From Silurus meridionalis (lineage: Eukaryota; Chordata; Actinopteri; Siluriformes; Siluridae), in the NCBI RefSeq assembly GCF_014805685.1, contig NC_060892.1:19853990-19917989 (forward strand): a DNA stretch of 64,000 bases, in the 5' to 3' direction. Both the position numbers and the translations under genes were made by a program. Positions 23,631 through 36,360 of this stretch are shown one piece after another (position 1 is the first letter of the stretch; the number at the start of each line of letters is the position of its first letter). The notes below the pieces were generated by a model. It had not been told where the DNA came from, made no database searches, and was given only the letters and a program-made list of their open reading frames with translations.

Positions 23631-24847
23631 TAAAAAGAGCAGGTTCTTTTGAACATTACATGAATAACATATGCTTTGCTTCAGAGTTTGGAGTCGCGAG
23701 TGACTGGAAGTGACTGCAGCGTTTCTGCAGAGATTTTAATGATAAATGAACACATTTACGCTCTCAGTCGTAACGCACTGACAACAAGATACACCGTGGC
23801 CACTACCTCCCGCTATCACCAAACCTGCAATTCAAATAAACATCCAGAACCTCACACACACACACACACACCCAAACCTACAACCCCAAACACAGGCACA
23901 CGCCCATCTAATGGGCTGCCATGCTGCTAATGTGTTCAGTCAAGACTCCCTGCAGACTGTCAATTTGACTGTTTCTATTGTTCGAGGCCTTGAAGTGTGC
24001 CCTATTCCAAATGTCAACCGAGGTAATTTTAGAAGCACGAGACACGGAGCAAGACAGTTGTGCCTCAACAACCTCTAATCAAGTCACTCTGTCTTTTTCT
24101 CACACAATCACGCTACGGACAAAGAAAAAAAAACCTGTGCAACAGATTGTTGGTAAAGCTAACGAATCTATTATTTCCATAAACACACAGACATACACAC
24201 ACACACCATATGACCTAAATAACTGCAAAAGGAACAGTGTGAATTCTCGAGACAAATCATGAGGCGATTTCGGTCCGACCTGCTTTAGTCTCAGGCAAGA
24301 TTGAGACTGACGTGAACACAGTCTCCTGTTTCATCTGCGCGCACACACACACACACACACTCTTGTGTGCTGACGGCCTTTTTTGCTGCAGCAAACTCTG
24401 ACTCTAACTGTGCCACCGTATTGCTGTGAGAAGAGCTTGCTGGGTCCTGCCTGTTTATTTTTCTCATTCTGTCTGAGAGATTTAAGGACAGAGAAGGACT
24501 GTCACCCACTGCACATTCTTCTGCTCTCTCTCTCTCTCTCTTCTCCACTGTCTTCACCTTTCTTTCTACACAACCTACATGTACCCTTTCATATAAAAAG
24601 CCACATTGCATCATGGAGATCTGTTAGCCACCACAGCTCTCACACCCAACAGGGATATGGTACACCAACACGTGTGACTCACTGATCACTCTAAGAAAAG
24701 CTAATTCTGAAAAACAAAAACTATTTTATACATTAGAACTATGAATAAGACAATAAAGCCCAATCTAATATTATGAAAATATTCTGAATCCTATTATCTG
24801 ATTATATATTAATAATAAATACTATATATTTGACTATATTCAATATA
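23631..24847. other. Non-coding stretch with short CA and CT arrays
   Basis: Short microsatellites are at about 23853-23871 and 24342-24361 (CA) and 24521-24541 (CT). Open frames between 24291 and 24685 overlap these arrays on both strands and are not supported as genes. Confidence 0.5.
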
Positions 24848-25330
24848 CACTATTTGGACAGCATTTGTGGACACCTGACCATAGGTTCATATGTGCATTT
24901 TTAATTACCTTATTCCACATTTAATCCCCATTTGCTGTAATAATAACCTTTATGTTTCTGAGAAGATATGGATTGTGGAGATTTCTGCTTATTCAGCCAG
25001 AAGGGTATTAGTAAAATCAGGTACAAGGATGGTGTGTAGGACGAGGAGGCCTGGGGTGCAGTCTGCGTTCCAATTCATCCCAGAGGTGGTCAATAAGCTT
25101 GAGATCAGAGATCTATAGCAGGACACTCAAGATCTTACGCTCCTACCCATTTAAATCATATCTTCATGGAGCTGGCTTTGTGTACAGGGGCATTGGCATG
25201 CTGGAGCAGGTTTGGATTTACAGATACAGTCCTATATAATTGTGTACCTTCAACTTTGTGGTAACAGTTTGGCGAAGAAGCACATATGGCTGGAAAAGTC
25301 ACGTGTCCCAATACTTTTGTCCATGTAGTG
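24848..25330 (-). mobile_element. Tc1-like non-autonomous element, both ends present
   Basis: The left end CACTATTTGGACAGC and right end TTGTCCATGTAGTG are inverted terminal repeats, and TA lies on each side, the target of Tc1/mariner elements. Inside, the minus strand carries the C-terminal half of a transposase: N-L-L-Q-H-A-N-A-P-V-H-K-A-S-S-M-K, from the conserved NAPVH block, followed further along by decayed SPDLNP-like sequence. The N-terminal DNA-binding half is absent. At 483 bp it is about the same size as the copies at 9060 and 31997, which suggests one deletion derivative that amplified. Confidence 0.88.
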
Positions 25331-25332
25331 TA

Positions 25333-26092
25333 TAACATATGTTAACAAACGTTTTTATATTACATTATTTTTCGAACTTTATTCACATTTCTTGGCTACA
25401 CATGCGGTGGTTCTGAAGGAACCGACAAAACACTTTTGTGTATCCGATATGGATACGGTAAATGAAAAGAAACAAATCAGGACGATTGAATTAATCTGTA
25501 TATAAATATGCAGTAGTACATATAAATGACTTGATCTAAATTTGATCTTTCAAGGATTATGCTATTAAGACACACACTTCCTTTTTTATTTTTTTATTGT
25601 GGTATTTGCACAAATACCAAGTTCCTTGTTTGAAATTCTCCCACAAACGATTTACGAACAAATCCATTCAGATCCAGTTTGATAAATGTAGAGCCTTGAA
25701 CTTTTCCATTAGAAGGTTTCGGATTCCTCACTCTGCTAACCATGTAGCTATAATAATTCATCATACTTATTGAATAATATACTTTACAATGAATAACCAA
25801 CCGCGATATTTCGAGGTTTAAAAAAATCAGCAGCAAGCACATTTTGTGTGTGATGTTAGTTTTTCTTTATGGTTGTTGAACCTACAACTAGCATGGTGTG
25901 ACTGTGTTTATGTTCATCTAGATGAAAACAGGAGGAAACAGCCTACGTTGCCTTCTACCATAACTTGTGCAATGTCAGTAAAGTTGAATCTAATCCATTA
26001 ACACTCATTTCAGGCAGAAACAGAGTTTTTTTTCCTCACATATACGTTACATCACAGAAATTCTTTATTCACATATCTCTGCAAAGTTAGGA
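25333..26092. other. AT-rich non-coding stretch
   Basis: No gene and no recognisable mobile element. Confidence 0.5.
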
Positions 26093-26232
26093 GGCTGGGA
26101 TAATAATGCCATGATACAGCACCCCTGGAGCACAAAGGGTTAAGGGCCTTGCTTAAGGATCAGTGCTTGAATCCTGACCTTAAGATCCGTAACCCAGAGC
26201 CTTCAGCACTGAGCTAGCACTTTTCCAGGTTT
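26093..26232 (-). mobile_element. Decayed tRNA-derived SINE
   Basis: Read on the minus strand it gives GCTAGCTCAGTGC (A box), GGCTCTGGGTTACGGATC, AGCAAGGCCCTTAACCC and GTGCTCCAGGGGTGCTGTA, the same order as the SINE at 48406-48602. Confidence 0.75.
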
Positions 26233-27841
26233 AAGCACACACAGAAAATCAAGGTGCTAGTCAGACACAAATCATTAGTGTACACTATCTAATGTGACAT
26301 CAAATCAACATTCTGATCTTCAGCCATGTGCTACATGTGAAACAAATGTTCAATCAAATTGCTGTTAATAAAGACTGATAAACACAGACTTCCATGTTCA
26401 CTTCCCTCAGCCGATATTAATGTTCATTCTCCTGGTAAGCAAAGTCAATTATTTATGATTTGCTCATTGTTGCTTTCACATTAAATATACAAAGAATACA
26501 CACACTTAACCATTTATGTGAAGATGTAAGCTAGGTAAACAGACACACCTTAAACTGGGAGTAGTACTGTATATTGTAGTAAACCAAAAAAAGAAAAGGC
26601 AATGATAATGGTAGGGTAGGTAAGGTAAGATAGGAAGGGTAGAATATGAAAGGGATAGTTAATGAAGAGAAAGGTAGAAAAAGGGTAAGGTAGGGAAAAG
26701 TAGGGTACAGAAGGGAATAACATGACCTTTCTTGTTATTTTCTACTTTACCATAAAGGAAAGGAAAGGAAAGGAAAGGGGGAAAAAAGAAGAAAATAAAG
26801 CTCATTCTAAGTGTTTCTTAGCAACGTCCTGGGTTTGAACTCGTCTCGAGTTTGAATTACTCTAGGCACATTGATTTAGACTGGAATTAAATTTCATACT
26901 GTGGACTATGAAAAGACAGCTTTCACATACCACAATAGTTCAACTGTGCGAATCAACAGTGATTTTATTTCTTAAAAAACTGCAAGCAACGATGCTATTG
27001 ATAAAAGACACACAAGATCTAAACTACTCTTGGTGGGGCAGTACACACATCACACATTACTTAATACATGAATAAATATATATTTCCAATAAACGTACAC
27101 GTAACACAAGCAGTTAAATGAACCTGAATTTTTTTTGTTTCAAATACTTGTAATAACAACATGTAATAACTTCCCTTAATAATTAATGTGCAAAGCAAAG
27201 TGAGTGAGGCTATAAGGCTCAAACCTTGAAGTGTCATACTTTATGCAAGCAATATTGATTTTTAACTGGTAGCGATTTACCATTAAAACGATTTAATCAT
27301 CTGGAACAGATTAAAAAAAATAAGACGTTAAATATAAAAAACTAAAGCCATGCAGTATTGCTGCTTCGTGTCATTAGTTTACATGTATACTGCTCGGATC
27401 ACTACTGTGTGGCAGTAGGAAATATAAGCACTTGACCAATCAAACCAGTAGACCGGAATTAACCATTGTATAATAGAATATAATCAGAATGAATGTCACT
27501 GGGCATAGCAGTAGTGTACGATCGTGCAGGAACACATAAATCTTCCTACATGATATTCGATATAAGGACCATCCATCACTGCATTTCCCACCCTCTCACC
27601 CCTCGGTCTACTCGATCAATCCAAAAGGAAATGCAAACGCATTATGCGGTTATAATAATGCAGCTAAGCGGCACTGCACAAAGCTGAAGGAGATACATTG
27701 AAACAATGATTTAAAAAAAAGCCAAACGTTTTATTCAAGTTCGACAAACCACTCTAATCTGTGTTGTAGAAAATCAGCCTCAGATATCACTGGGACAAAG
27801 CTAGAGATTATTAGCTTTATTTAACATCCTTCCTAAAACTG
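26233..27841. other. Non-coding stretch with a polypurine tract
   Basis: No gene seen. From about 26580 to 26715 the plus strand is almost all purine plus T, with irregular GGTAGGGTAAGG-like units. A (GGAAA)n array follows at 26756-26779. Confidence 0.5.

Positions 27842-27908
<67 letters not shown>
27842..27908. repeat. (TAA)n microsatellite
   Basis: Uninterrupted ATA/TAA triplets over about 66 bases. Confidence 0.98.
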
Positions 27909-27914
<6 letters not shown>

Positions 27915-28158
27915 TATAAAATTTAGTTCCTTTACCAATTCCATTTAACTTCCAGTATGTTCTTCTACATGAGACAATAATTTAACAGCATTATTAGAGT
28001 AAATGCAATCTTGCTACTGATTCAAAATATAACAATACACAATCAGCTTGGACAAAACCTTTAAAATACGATCGGTTTAGAAAGTTTTTATATAATTGTT
28101 AAAAGAAAGGACATTTGGGCGGAATGTTATTTTTTAGGGGGAAAATTGCAGTAAACTA

Positions 28159-28605
28159 CACTATATGGACAACCGTTCATAAACACCTGACTATAAGATT
28201 CGTAAGTGATTTTTAAACATCCCATTCCACATTCATTTCCTATTGGTTTTATAATATCCTTCACTGTAATTGGAAGATGTTGCACTAAATTTTGGAGTGT
28301 GAATGTGGATATTTGTGCTCATTCAGTCACAAGAATGCTAGTAAAGTCAGGTGTAGTATGAAGAGGCCTGTGTCAGAGTTACAGTTAATCCCAAAAGTAT
28401 TCAATAGGGTTGAGATCAGAACTCTAAAGCTGGAGATCTTCCACTTCAACCCATGTTAACCATATGTTCATGGTCCTGGCTTTGTAGACAAGGGCATTGT
28501 CATGTTAGAAAAGGTTTTTGTCTCCTAGCTCAAGTTCCATATCCAAAGACACCCAATAGTGTACAAGTGTGTGTCTCTATCTTATTGGTAGCAGTTTTGG
28601 GGAAG
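28159..28605 (-). mobile_element. Tc1-like element relic, right end cut off
   Basis: The left end CACTATATGGACAACC after a TA, then CACCTGACTATAAGATTCG, matches the family of 24848-25330 in the same orientation. The body follows the minus-strand transposase tail until GCAGTTTTGGGGAAG, where an RTE-type LINE fragment begins. The right terminal repeat is missing. Confidence 0.8.
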
Positions 28606-28611
28606 AAATAA

Positions 28612-29038
28612 ATCTTCTTCTTTCGGCTTCTCCCATTAGGGGTCGCTACAGTGGATCATCCGTCTCCACAACCCCCTGTCCTCTACATCTGCCTCTGTCA
28701 CACCAACTACCTGCATGTCTTCCTTCACCACATCCATGAACCTCCTCCTTGGCCTCTCTTTTTTCCTCCTTCCTGGTAGCTCCATCCTCAGCATTCTCCT
28801 ACCGATATACCCCATGTCCCTCCTCTGCACATGTCCAAACCATCTCAATCTCACCTCCCTCACCTTGTCTCCAAAACATCCTACATGCGCTGTCCCTCTA
28901 ATAAACTCATTTCTAATCCTGTCCATCCTCGTCACTCCCAACGAAAACCTCAACATCTTCAGCTCTGCTACCTCCAGCTCCACCTCCTGTCTTTTACTCA
29001 ATGTCACTGTCTGTAAACAGCGTCTCCTGTGCACAGAG
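28612..29038 (-). pseudogene. 3' end of RTE-type LINE (reverse-transcriptase tail)
   Basis: The minus strand has an open frame of about 130 codons (28636-29034). It carries the C-terminal block of fish RTE-type LINE proteins: K-V-R-E-V-R-L-R-W-F-G-H-V-Q-R-R, then R-P-R-R-R-F-M-D-V-V-K-E-D-M, then W-R-R-M-I-H. The reverse-transcriptase core is absent because the copy is cut at its 5' end, which is usual for LINE insertion. Its short 3' tail, CCCCTAATGGGAGAAGCCGA on the minus strand, is the tail of the SINEs at 50874-51136 and 55735-55929. The long open frame suggests a fairly young insertion, but it is a fragment, not a working gene. Confidence 0.88.
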
Positions 29039-29040
29039 CA

Positions 29041-29625
29041 TTTTTAGGTTATGTTTTAGAAGGATTAAAGTCTGGGCTCTTTGTAAGTCATTCAGAAACA
29101 TTCAGCTACTTTTGGTTAAGCTGGTCCTTTGTTAATGTGGATGTATGCTTTAAGTCACCATCATACTGAAAGGTGAAATTCCTTTTTATCCTCAGATAAC
29201 TAGCAGACACCTGAAGGCTTTGACTGGTATTTGGATTTATTCATGATATCTTTGATTAAATCTTTGATCAAAGCAACAGCTCTGGCTGAATAATGCCACA
29301 TGAAAGCACGAAGCTGCCACCATCAAGCTGCACTGTGGGTACAGTATGCTGCCTTTTTCAGTGATGTGGCAACGTTTTTCACCAAACTTCACTGTGTTGT
29401 GTTGTGTAAGAAAATTCTTCTGTTCATGTGCTCAAACTCATATGTGAGGAACATGGGCAGTGATTGCTGTCACTCAGTACTTGTCAGATATTCCTACACC
29501 CTCTTTACTGTTGCTGTACGTCTCCTGGCTGCCTCTCTGGTAATTTTCCGTCCTAATAATCGCACTGTGGTGCTCCATTTTCTTCGTCGATGATGTCGGA
29601 AATTCTTTTATCCTCTTTACCAATG
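29041..29625 (-). mobile_element. Tc1-like transposase relic, another family
   Basis: Phrases on the plus strand are the reverse of a Tc1-like transposase: AAGCTGCCACCATCAAGCTG and CACTGTGGGTACAGTATGCT (the gene segment that in intact copies carries the catalytic HH/DD region), then CAGTACTTGTCAGATATTCC and GTTGCTGTACGTCTCCTGGC, which in intact copies code for the helix-turn-helix part. Many indels break it. It abuts the LINE fragment. Neither terminal repeat is clear. Confidence 0.7.
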
Positions 29626-30964
29626 ACTCATCCTTTTATTATTATTTTTTTTTACCTTTACTGGAGAAAGAGAGAGGCTTCAGATATGTAAACTGTGTCA
29701 CTCGAGTGGACTGCACATCCACATATTTGATCAAATCCAGATTAGTTCAGCCTCATTGCTTCCTCAGAAATTGGGCACGGGATTCTATTAGCCAGACGAA
29801 ACTACAGATAATTAAGCTGACATGATGCTGTAGGACTGGAAAGGAGGGGTAAAAAAGGAGGAGGAAGGAAATGAAAGTGAGAGAGAGAGAGAGAGATGTG
29901 GAACATATGCAGAATTCTAAAAAGAAAAGTGAACTGCAGCGTTGTCCTTCTGGGATTTTCCATCAAACCGATTCCCAGTGAATCGAAATAAGGAAAGCAG
30001 ATTTTGTTGCTTCGCTTTTTTGTTTAATAGGCAGACAGAGAAGCCATTTTACATTCAAAAAAATACCTGGTAATAACTCGATTTATATCACATTACCAAT
30101 GAATCCTTGAATTTTATTGGTCAGAAGATGTTGGTTCGACTCTGAGGGCTCATAGTGCTTGGTGGGAACAATTTTATTTTATGAACACTGTGAATGAAGA
30201 GATATTTATTTGTGTATAAGGATTTAGGAGTAAGCGTAAATCTGTATGTTTTCTTCGATGGGAAAGTCAGGACGGAAGGATTCGCAGTAACAAGGGTGCT
30301 TATCACTGTAACTATAATTGGATAAAAAGTCCACTTCCTTCAATTAATAGCACAAATGTAAATGTCTGCCACTTTCTGTATTTTGAGTGGATTCTTCCTT
30401 GTGTTGATCATTTTTCCACAATTCGCAACATGTCACATTTGCATTATTCCTTAAAAAGAAAAAAAGCTTTACATGGACAAAAAAAAGACATATGAATGCA
30501 GCATGTCTCCTGATCGTCTCTTACCCTCTGTTTTCTTCAAAGTTTCCTCAGCCTCCATCAGCTTACATTCTCAAACCTCACAGCTATAAAAAGATTACAT
30601 AAATGATGCCACTCGGTTAGAAGATGTTTGTAGGCTTTTTAGATAAAAGCGAAAGGGGTGGTGGTGGTGTGGGGGGGCAGCTCTACGATAGCGTCGCTTT
30701 TCTCTTCCGTCCATTTTAATCAAAAGGATCTGTTAAAGCGTGTTGTTCTGGGCAGCTCAGGCTAAAGATAGGAGCGTTAGAGCCGAGGAACAGCGTAATT
30801 TCTGAAAGCTCTGATGTGCTGAACTGAGGAACAGTGCACCTCTGATATAAGAGCAGCCATGAATTAGACATGCCTCGGTCTCAGAGTTCTTCACTCTCAC
30901 TCCACGCTCACACAGGTATCTGGAAAAAATTGATAAATTAAGCATTGTTTACTGCAATAGTAAT
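29626..30964. other. Unique non-coding stretch
   Basis: No gene is supported. A short GA array lies at 29877-29895, and there are A-runs near 30450-30490. Confidence 0.5.
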
Positions 30965-30966
30965 TA

Positions 30967-31722
30967 CCGTAATTTCCGGACTATATAAGCCGCACCCACT
31001 GAATTTTACAAATATTTTTATTTTTAACATAAATAAGCAGCACCTGTCTATAAGCCGCAGGTGTCTACACTAACGTTCTTTACACAGGCTTTAATGAAAG
31101 ACGTTACACACGGTGTAACGGGTGAAATATTTTGCGCTTCCTTTAGGAGCATAGCGGTATTTTGGGAATAGCATGCCACTGCATTTTGCCGGTATTACTG
31201 CATGTGTGCAAGACCGAGGAATATGTCCTTATTATTTTCTGATGCTCATTTCTAAGTTTCTTTGACTAACCCGTAACACTGTTGCCAAGAAAAATAAAAA
31301 AGCACGAGTTTTGGAAACTTGTCTGTGCTTATATGATTTCTGTTGCAAATGGAGTTAGTGAGCTCTCCCTTCACCCTGACTCAACGCGTTACAACGGCTT
31401 GTATCTAAACAGTAGCCGACCAAGAAAGTCATTGTTCACTGTCTTCCTCCTTCCTTTCACAAGTATTTCTCTTGGGAGTTTATCTTTTGGCATCGTCGTG
31501 CATTTAAAAAAAAGTTTTTTCTCCCGAAGCCGTGCAGCTCAGAACACAGGTGAGGTGCGTTTTTTCGTTTCTGTTCGGAAATTTCATTGGTCTAATGTTA
31601 TGTCGCTCAGTTTTTTGGCTTGAAGTTTGTGAAACCAGGAAAAACCCAGGAAAAATTCATAAATTAGCGTAGGAAAAAAAGCGTAGGAAAAAAAGTAGCG
31701 GCTTATAGTCCGAAAAATATGG
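30967..31722. mobile_element. Terminal-inverted-repeat DNA element, 756 bp, TA duplication
   Basis: The left end CCGTAATTTCCGGACTATA with AAGCCGC mirrors the right end GCGGCTTATAGTCCG followed by AAAAATATGG. TA lies on both sides (30965-30966 and 31723-31724). The inside matches a repeat I remember as common across teleosts. It includes the plus frame at 31282-31623, for which I recognise no domain. No transposase is visible, so it is non-autonomous. A Tc1/mariner-type mobiliser is likely from the TA duplication. Confidence 0.75.
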
Positions 31723-31996
31723 TATAATATAAAAAGAGCTTCATATTAATTTCTCCACTTTTTCTTTGCAAAAAAATGTAATAGGTCAAGGTCAAGGTCT
31801 GAATCTGTTAAGTATCGAACTAAAACACTATCAGGAGTGGTGATGAAAATAGCTGATGTTATAACTATGTTATAAAAGTATTTTTCCTATAAGAGCATGT
31901 CCCAAGTACTTTTGCTCTTTTAATAGCACAATAAATAGCCATTGATTAAATTTATGTAACTTAATGAATATTACATCAAACTAGGAAGCATTTATT

Positions 31997-32477
31997 TACA
32001 TATGGACAGAACTTGGTGGACACCCGACCATAAGATTCAGATGCTGTTATAAGAGCTCTTCTTGGAAGATGTTCCACTAGATTTTGGAGTGTGCTTGAGT
32101 AGATTTGTGCTCATTCAGCCACAAGGGTGATAGTAAAGTCAGGTAATAATGTAGGGTGAGGAGGCCTGGGGGGTAGTTAGCTTTCTAATTGATTTCAAAG
32201 GTGTTCAATAGCATTGAGATCAGAGCTCTATAGAAGGTCACTCAAGATCTTCCACTCCAACTCATGTAAAGCATATCTTCATGGAGCTGAAGCTTTGTGC
32301 ACAGGGGCATTGTCATGATAGAACAGGTTTGGGTCCCAAAGTTGGGAAGGGAAAATTGAATGCTACCACATCCAAAGACATCCTATACAATTGTATGCCT
32401 TAAACGATGTCTGAATATTTTGGGCAAGAACCACAAACGCCCTGAAGATTCAGGTGTCCCAAAGTCCATAAAGTGCA
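31997..32477 (-). mobile_element. Tc1-like non-autonomous element, decayed
   Basis: The left end ACATATGGACAGAACTTGG and right end GTCCATAAAGTGCA are worn inverted ends. The body follows the same order as 24848-25330 (GGAGTGTGCTTGAGTAGA, GAGGAGGCCTGGGG, CTTCATGGAGCTG, GGGGCATTGTCATG). About 481 bp, minus-strand transposase tail only. Confidence 0.8.
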
Positions 32478-32781
32478 TTAAAATGCTGTGGAAAAGACAT
32501 TTCCTCACCTGCCTTCCTTTATCATCCTGAAAACACATCACGACTTGTTTATCTTTATTAATAGTAATCATACATTAGTAAATGCAGACCTGATTTCCTG
32601 CCTGTCCCTAATGTGTCAAGTGTGAGATCTGGACTTAGGAGTGAGTGTGTGTTTGGATCTGAGCTTGTCGAAAGCTGTCTCAATGGACTCGCTGAGTTTT
32701 ACTCCCTCTGCTGGTCATGCACAAGAACTGTCAGCATGCCAACCACAACCGCCCCCCAATTCCCCCTTATCCCCCCTTCCA

Positions 32782-32784
<3 letters not shown>

Positions 32785-32827
<43 letters not shown>
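32785..32827. repeat. (CA)n microsatellite
   Basis: About 21 CA units. Open frames across it give runs of His-Thr. Confidence 0.97.
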
Positions 32828-32828
<1 letters not shown>

Positions 32829-33179
32829 CATTTATATGCAAAATACATGCACAGACGAGATGAGCAGTGAAATCTTTATAAACCTTTCTAAAGGAGGAAA
32901 AAAAAAATAATCAGCCGTTATGGCACTGAGAGGAGAAGTGAATAACATGATGATCTTGTTACAATGGCACCTGTTAAGCAGTGGGATATATGAATATATT
33001 TGTCAGGAATGTACAGTCAGTTCTAAAGTTGTGGGAAGCAGGACAAATAGGCATGTGTAATTATCTGAACAATTCTAATACTTTATTTATATACACATAG
33101 AAATCATTTTCTCCACACTGAATGAATATGCACATAGTCTCTTTTTTTTTTTTACTTAAACAACATCAGAATGCTTTGA

Positions 33180-33610
33180 CTGGCAGGCTAAACAGACAAA
33201 GCGTATTCCAGTCTCTTAAACACGCTGACATTTGAGGCTGCGTTGGTGGGCGGTGAGGGCAATCGGTGGTGTGTGGAGCCGGCGGCTAATTTGCTTTGAA
33301 AATAGGCGGATCGGGATGGAGCGATGGGCCGCAGTAATGGCGGCCCTGCAGATGCCTGCCATTATACCACTGGCCCTCCCAAGTAGCCAAACACACAAAC
33401 AGAGGTCCATTCTCCTGGCGCAGCACAACCGCTCCAGCTGCCATCATCCACTCCAACACACTCTCGCACACAAACCATCCTCAGTCTCCTCCATCAATCC
33501 GCAGCGCTTGGAAGCCATAAAATGTGAGCTGAACTTCACACACAACCCACTCTGTCCCCATCACACACTTGAGTCTGCCCATCTTATAGCCCTTACAAAC
33601 ACGATCTCAC
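33180..33610. other. GC-richer low-repeat block
   Basis: This block is GC-richer than its surroundings and holds CpG-bearing phrases such as GGAGCCGGCGGCTAATTTGC and GGATCGGGATGGAGCGATGG. A 129-codon plus frame (33232-33621) overlaps two minus frames (33216-33428 and 33286-33471). I recognise no protein family in any of them and call none. A conserved non-coding element is possible. Confidence 0.35.
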
Positions 33611-33621
33611 ATTTTCGCTAA

Positions 33622-34680
33622 CTGGACTGTAAGTTCTCCATGGCGATTTTTTAAGTACAATGTTTAAGATTTGGGTAAAAGTAAAAGGCCTGATTATAAG
33701 ACAATAGAGACAAAAAAAGAGAAAGTAAGAAAAAAATCTGTCATATCCATTTTTTTATACTAAACCAAAACAAATGACTAGAATCATGCCATTATGATCA
33801 GGATGGATGGATGAAGAAACAAAGCAGTTCCTTGAATTAACTTCATGCAAACATAATCTGACAATTCCTTTATCTGTGAGAGATTAGGATGGACGCTCAT
33901 GCACAACACTGCAGTGCTGGATGGAGCGGCATCAGCATAGCAACACCGCCGGGTCAATGCATCCGTTGAGCCCATCGTTAAAAGGTCCTGACGAGGGTTT
34001 TAATGAGATAACAAGCACGGTTATGCAATTTCACAAGCGCTGGGCAAGTGAGGGTGAATGCTGAGGGCAGGCTGAGTGGAACACACTTCGAAAGAAAAGA
34101 GAGAATGGTAGGGTTGAGAGGGTGTAGGGTAAAACCATGGCATGTCATATAGGCAGCTCATGGGCCTGGACCAGCATGATAAATAGGTTACAGGGGTAAC
34201 AGAATATTCGACTAGAGAGCAAAATATAGCAGTCAACATACATTGCATTTCCTGAATGAAACCCACTGATTCTTAATCAAGTGGACTTCATATGGGAGTT
34301 TTAATGCTACAAAATGCTAAGAAAATTAAAAAAATGGTGAATACTTTTATACTTAATACAAATTTCTTGATCATGAATTGCATCTTATTTTAGCTTTGTA
34401 GCTCAAATGCTCAATAAGGTCAATTCACCTGTGTGTTCGAAGTGCAGATTTCAGATTAATGCCCATAATTCATGTTAATGATGGCATGTTACTCTTCTCT
34501 AAAAAGGTTTTTTTTTTTTTTTCGTCCAGCCTACTTGACATTGCATTAAACATAATGTGGCCTGTTAGTTAAAATGAGATGGACAGCCATGAATTAAACT
34601 AAGGTTACAGCTTTTGAAACACCTCTCAAGCTAGAAAGAACAATAAAGATGAGCTTGTATAGAAGGACAAGGAGCATGGT
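33622..34680. other. Unique non-coding stretch
   Basis: No gene and no recognisable mobile element. A T-run is at about 34508-34521. Confidence 0.5.
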
Positions 34681-34700
34681 GTGTGTGTGTGTGTGTGTGT
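34681..34700. repeat. (GT)n microsatellite
   Basis: Ten GT units just before the first copy of the tandem duplication. Confidence 0.9.
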
Positions 34701-34720
34701 AAGAGAGAAAGAGAGCGAGA

Positions 34721-35249
34721 GATAGAGAGTAATAGTGGCTGTCTACTTCAAGTGACAAAAGAACTAAATGGAAAAAAAGAAAGCACTCATGAGCACACAG
34801 TCATGAGTATACTCAAGACGAGTTTGTTGTGTGTTTGACTAGGACACTCTGTACCAATAGGAGAGCAACATGCTGTAAGAGAGCTGTGATCTGGATTATT
34901 ATGCCGACAGTATTGACACAAATAGGACTTTACATTTTTCCTTATTGATATCAGAGATGACTTTCAAAATTTCAAAATGATTTATGTACTTGTATAGCCT
35001 ACGGACAAAAACATTCGGTATACCACAAAAACTAACAGCCCTTCCTGAATCAGGTGTGGTTAAAGGGAAAGAAAAAACTATTTTTGTTCTAATTATGAAA
35101 GTATGTACAAAGGTTGCCAATGCACGATCATATGCTACTGTAAATGTGTAAAATGGGTTACTTATGATTATAGTTGATCACTGTTTTTGAGAATAAACAT
35201 AATTCACTTTCATTGAGGGTGGCTATGCATCTTTAGTGCTTGGCTCCTA

Positions 35250-35250
<1 letters not shown>
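34721..35250. repeat. Tandem duplication, copy 1 (530 bp)
   Basis: Starts GATAGAGAGTAATAGTGG and ends TTGGCTCCTAA. The same sequence recurs at 35331-35865 with only a few differences: an A/G change in AACTRAATGG, a G/C change in TCAGASATGAC, four extra bases (ACAT) and one extra C in copy 2. The minus-strand frame at 34899-35120 is repeated in copy 2 and has no recognised domain. Confidence 0.97.

Positions 35251-35330
<80 letters not shown>
35251..35330. repeat. (CAGA)n(GA)n microsatellite between the copies
   Basis: CAGA units pass into a GA array that joins copy 1 to copy 2. Confidence 0.97.
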
Positions 35331-36045
<715 letters not shown>

Positions 36046-36159
36046 ATAAAATATATAACAGTTTTGCTTTAAAAAAAAAAAAGAAGAGAAAAGCATCTGA
36101 CTAGAAATTTGTGTCAAACATGCCTTATGCTTTTAATACAGTCTTATTCATCCACAAAA

Positions 36160-36360
36160 ACATCCTGGTCAGTGTGGATTTGGAGTCTGTCTTAGGAACC
36201 ATTGCAGGCCATTATGCACGTATCTATTCACACCTACAGGAAATGTAGCCAATCTATGTAATGACATTTCTTTTTGGGACATGGAAGATGATGGAAAATC
36301 CAGAAGAAACCCATTGAGACATGGTGAGAGCAACACAGATAGTATCCCAAGATCAGGAGC
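36160..36360 (+). repeat. Decayed fish interspersed repeat
   Basis: Order of phrases as in the repeat at 3650-3915: TCAGTGTGGATTTGGAGTCT, CCATTATGCACG, ATTCACACCTACAGG, AATGTAGCCAATC, AAGAAACCCATTGAGACATG, AGTATCCCAAGATCAGG. Family name not certain. Confidence 0.6.

Noticed and set aside
28636..29034. 132-codon minus frame as a host gene
   Set aside because: The W-F-G-H-V-Q-R-R block and the shared SINE tail identify it as a LINE fragment.
33232..33621. 129-codon plus frame as a gene
   Set aside because: It overlaps two frames on the other strand in GC-rich DNA and shows no recognised domain. Low stop density explains it.
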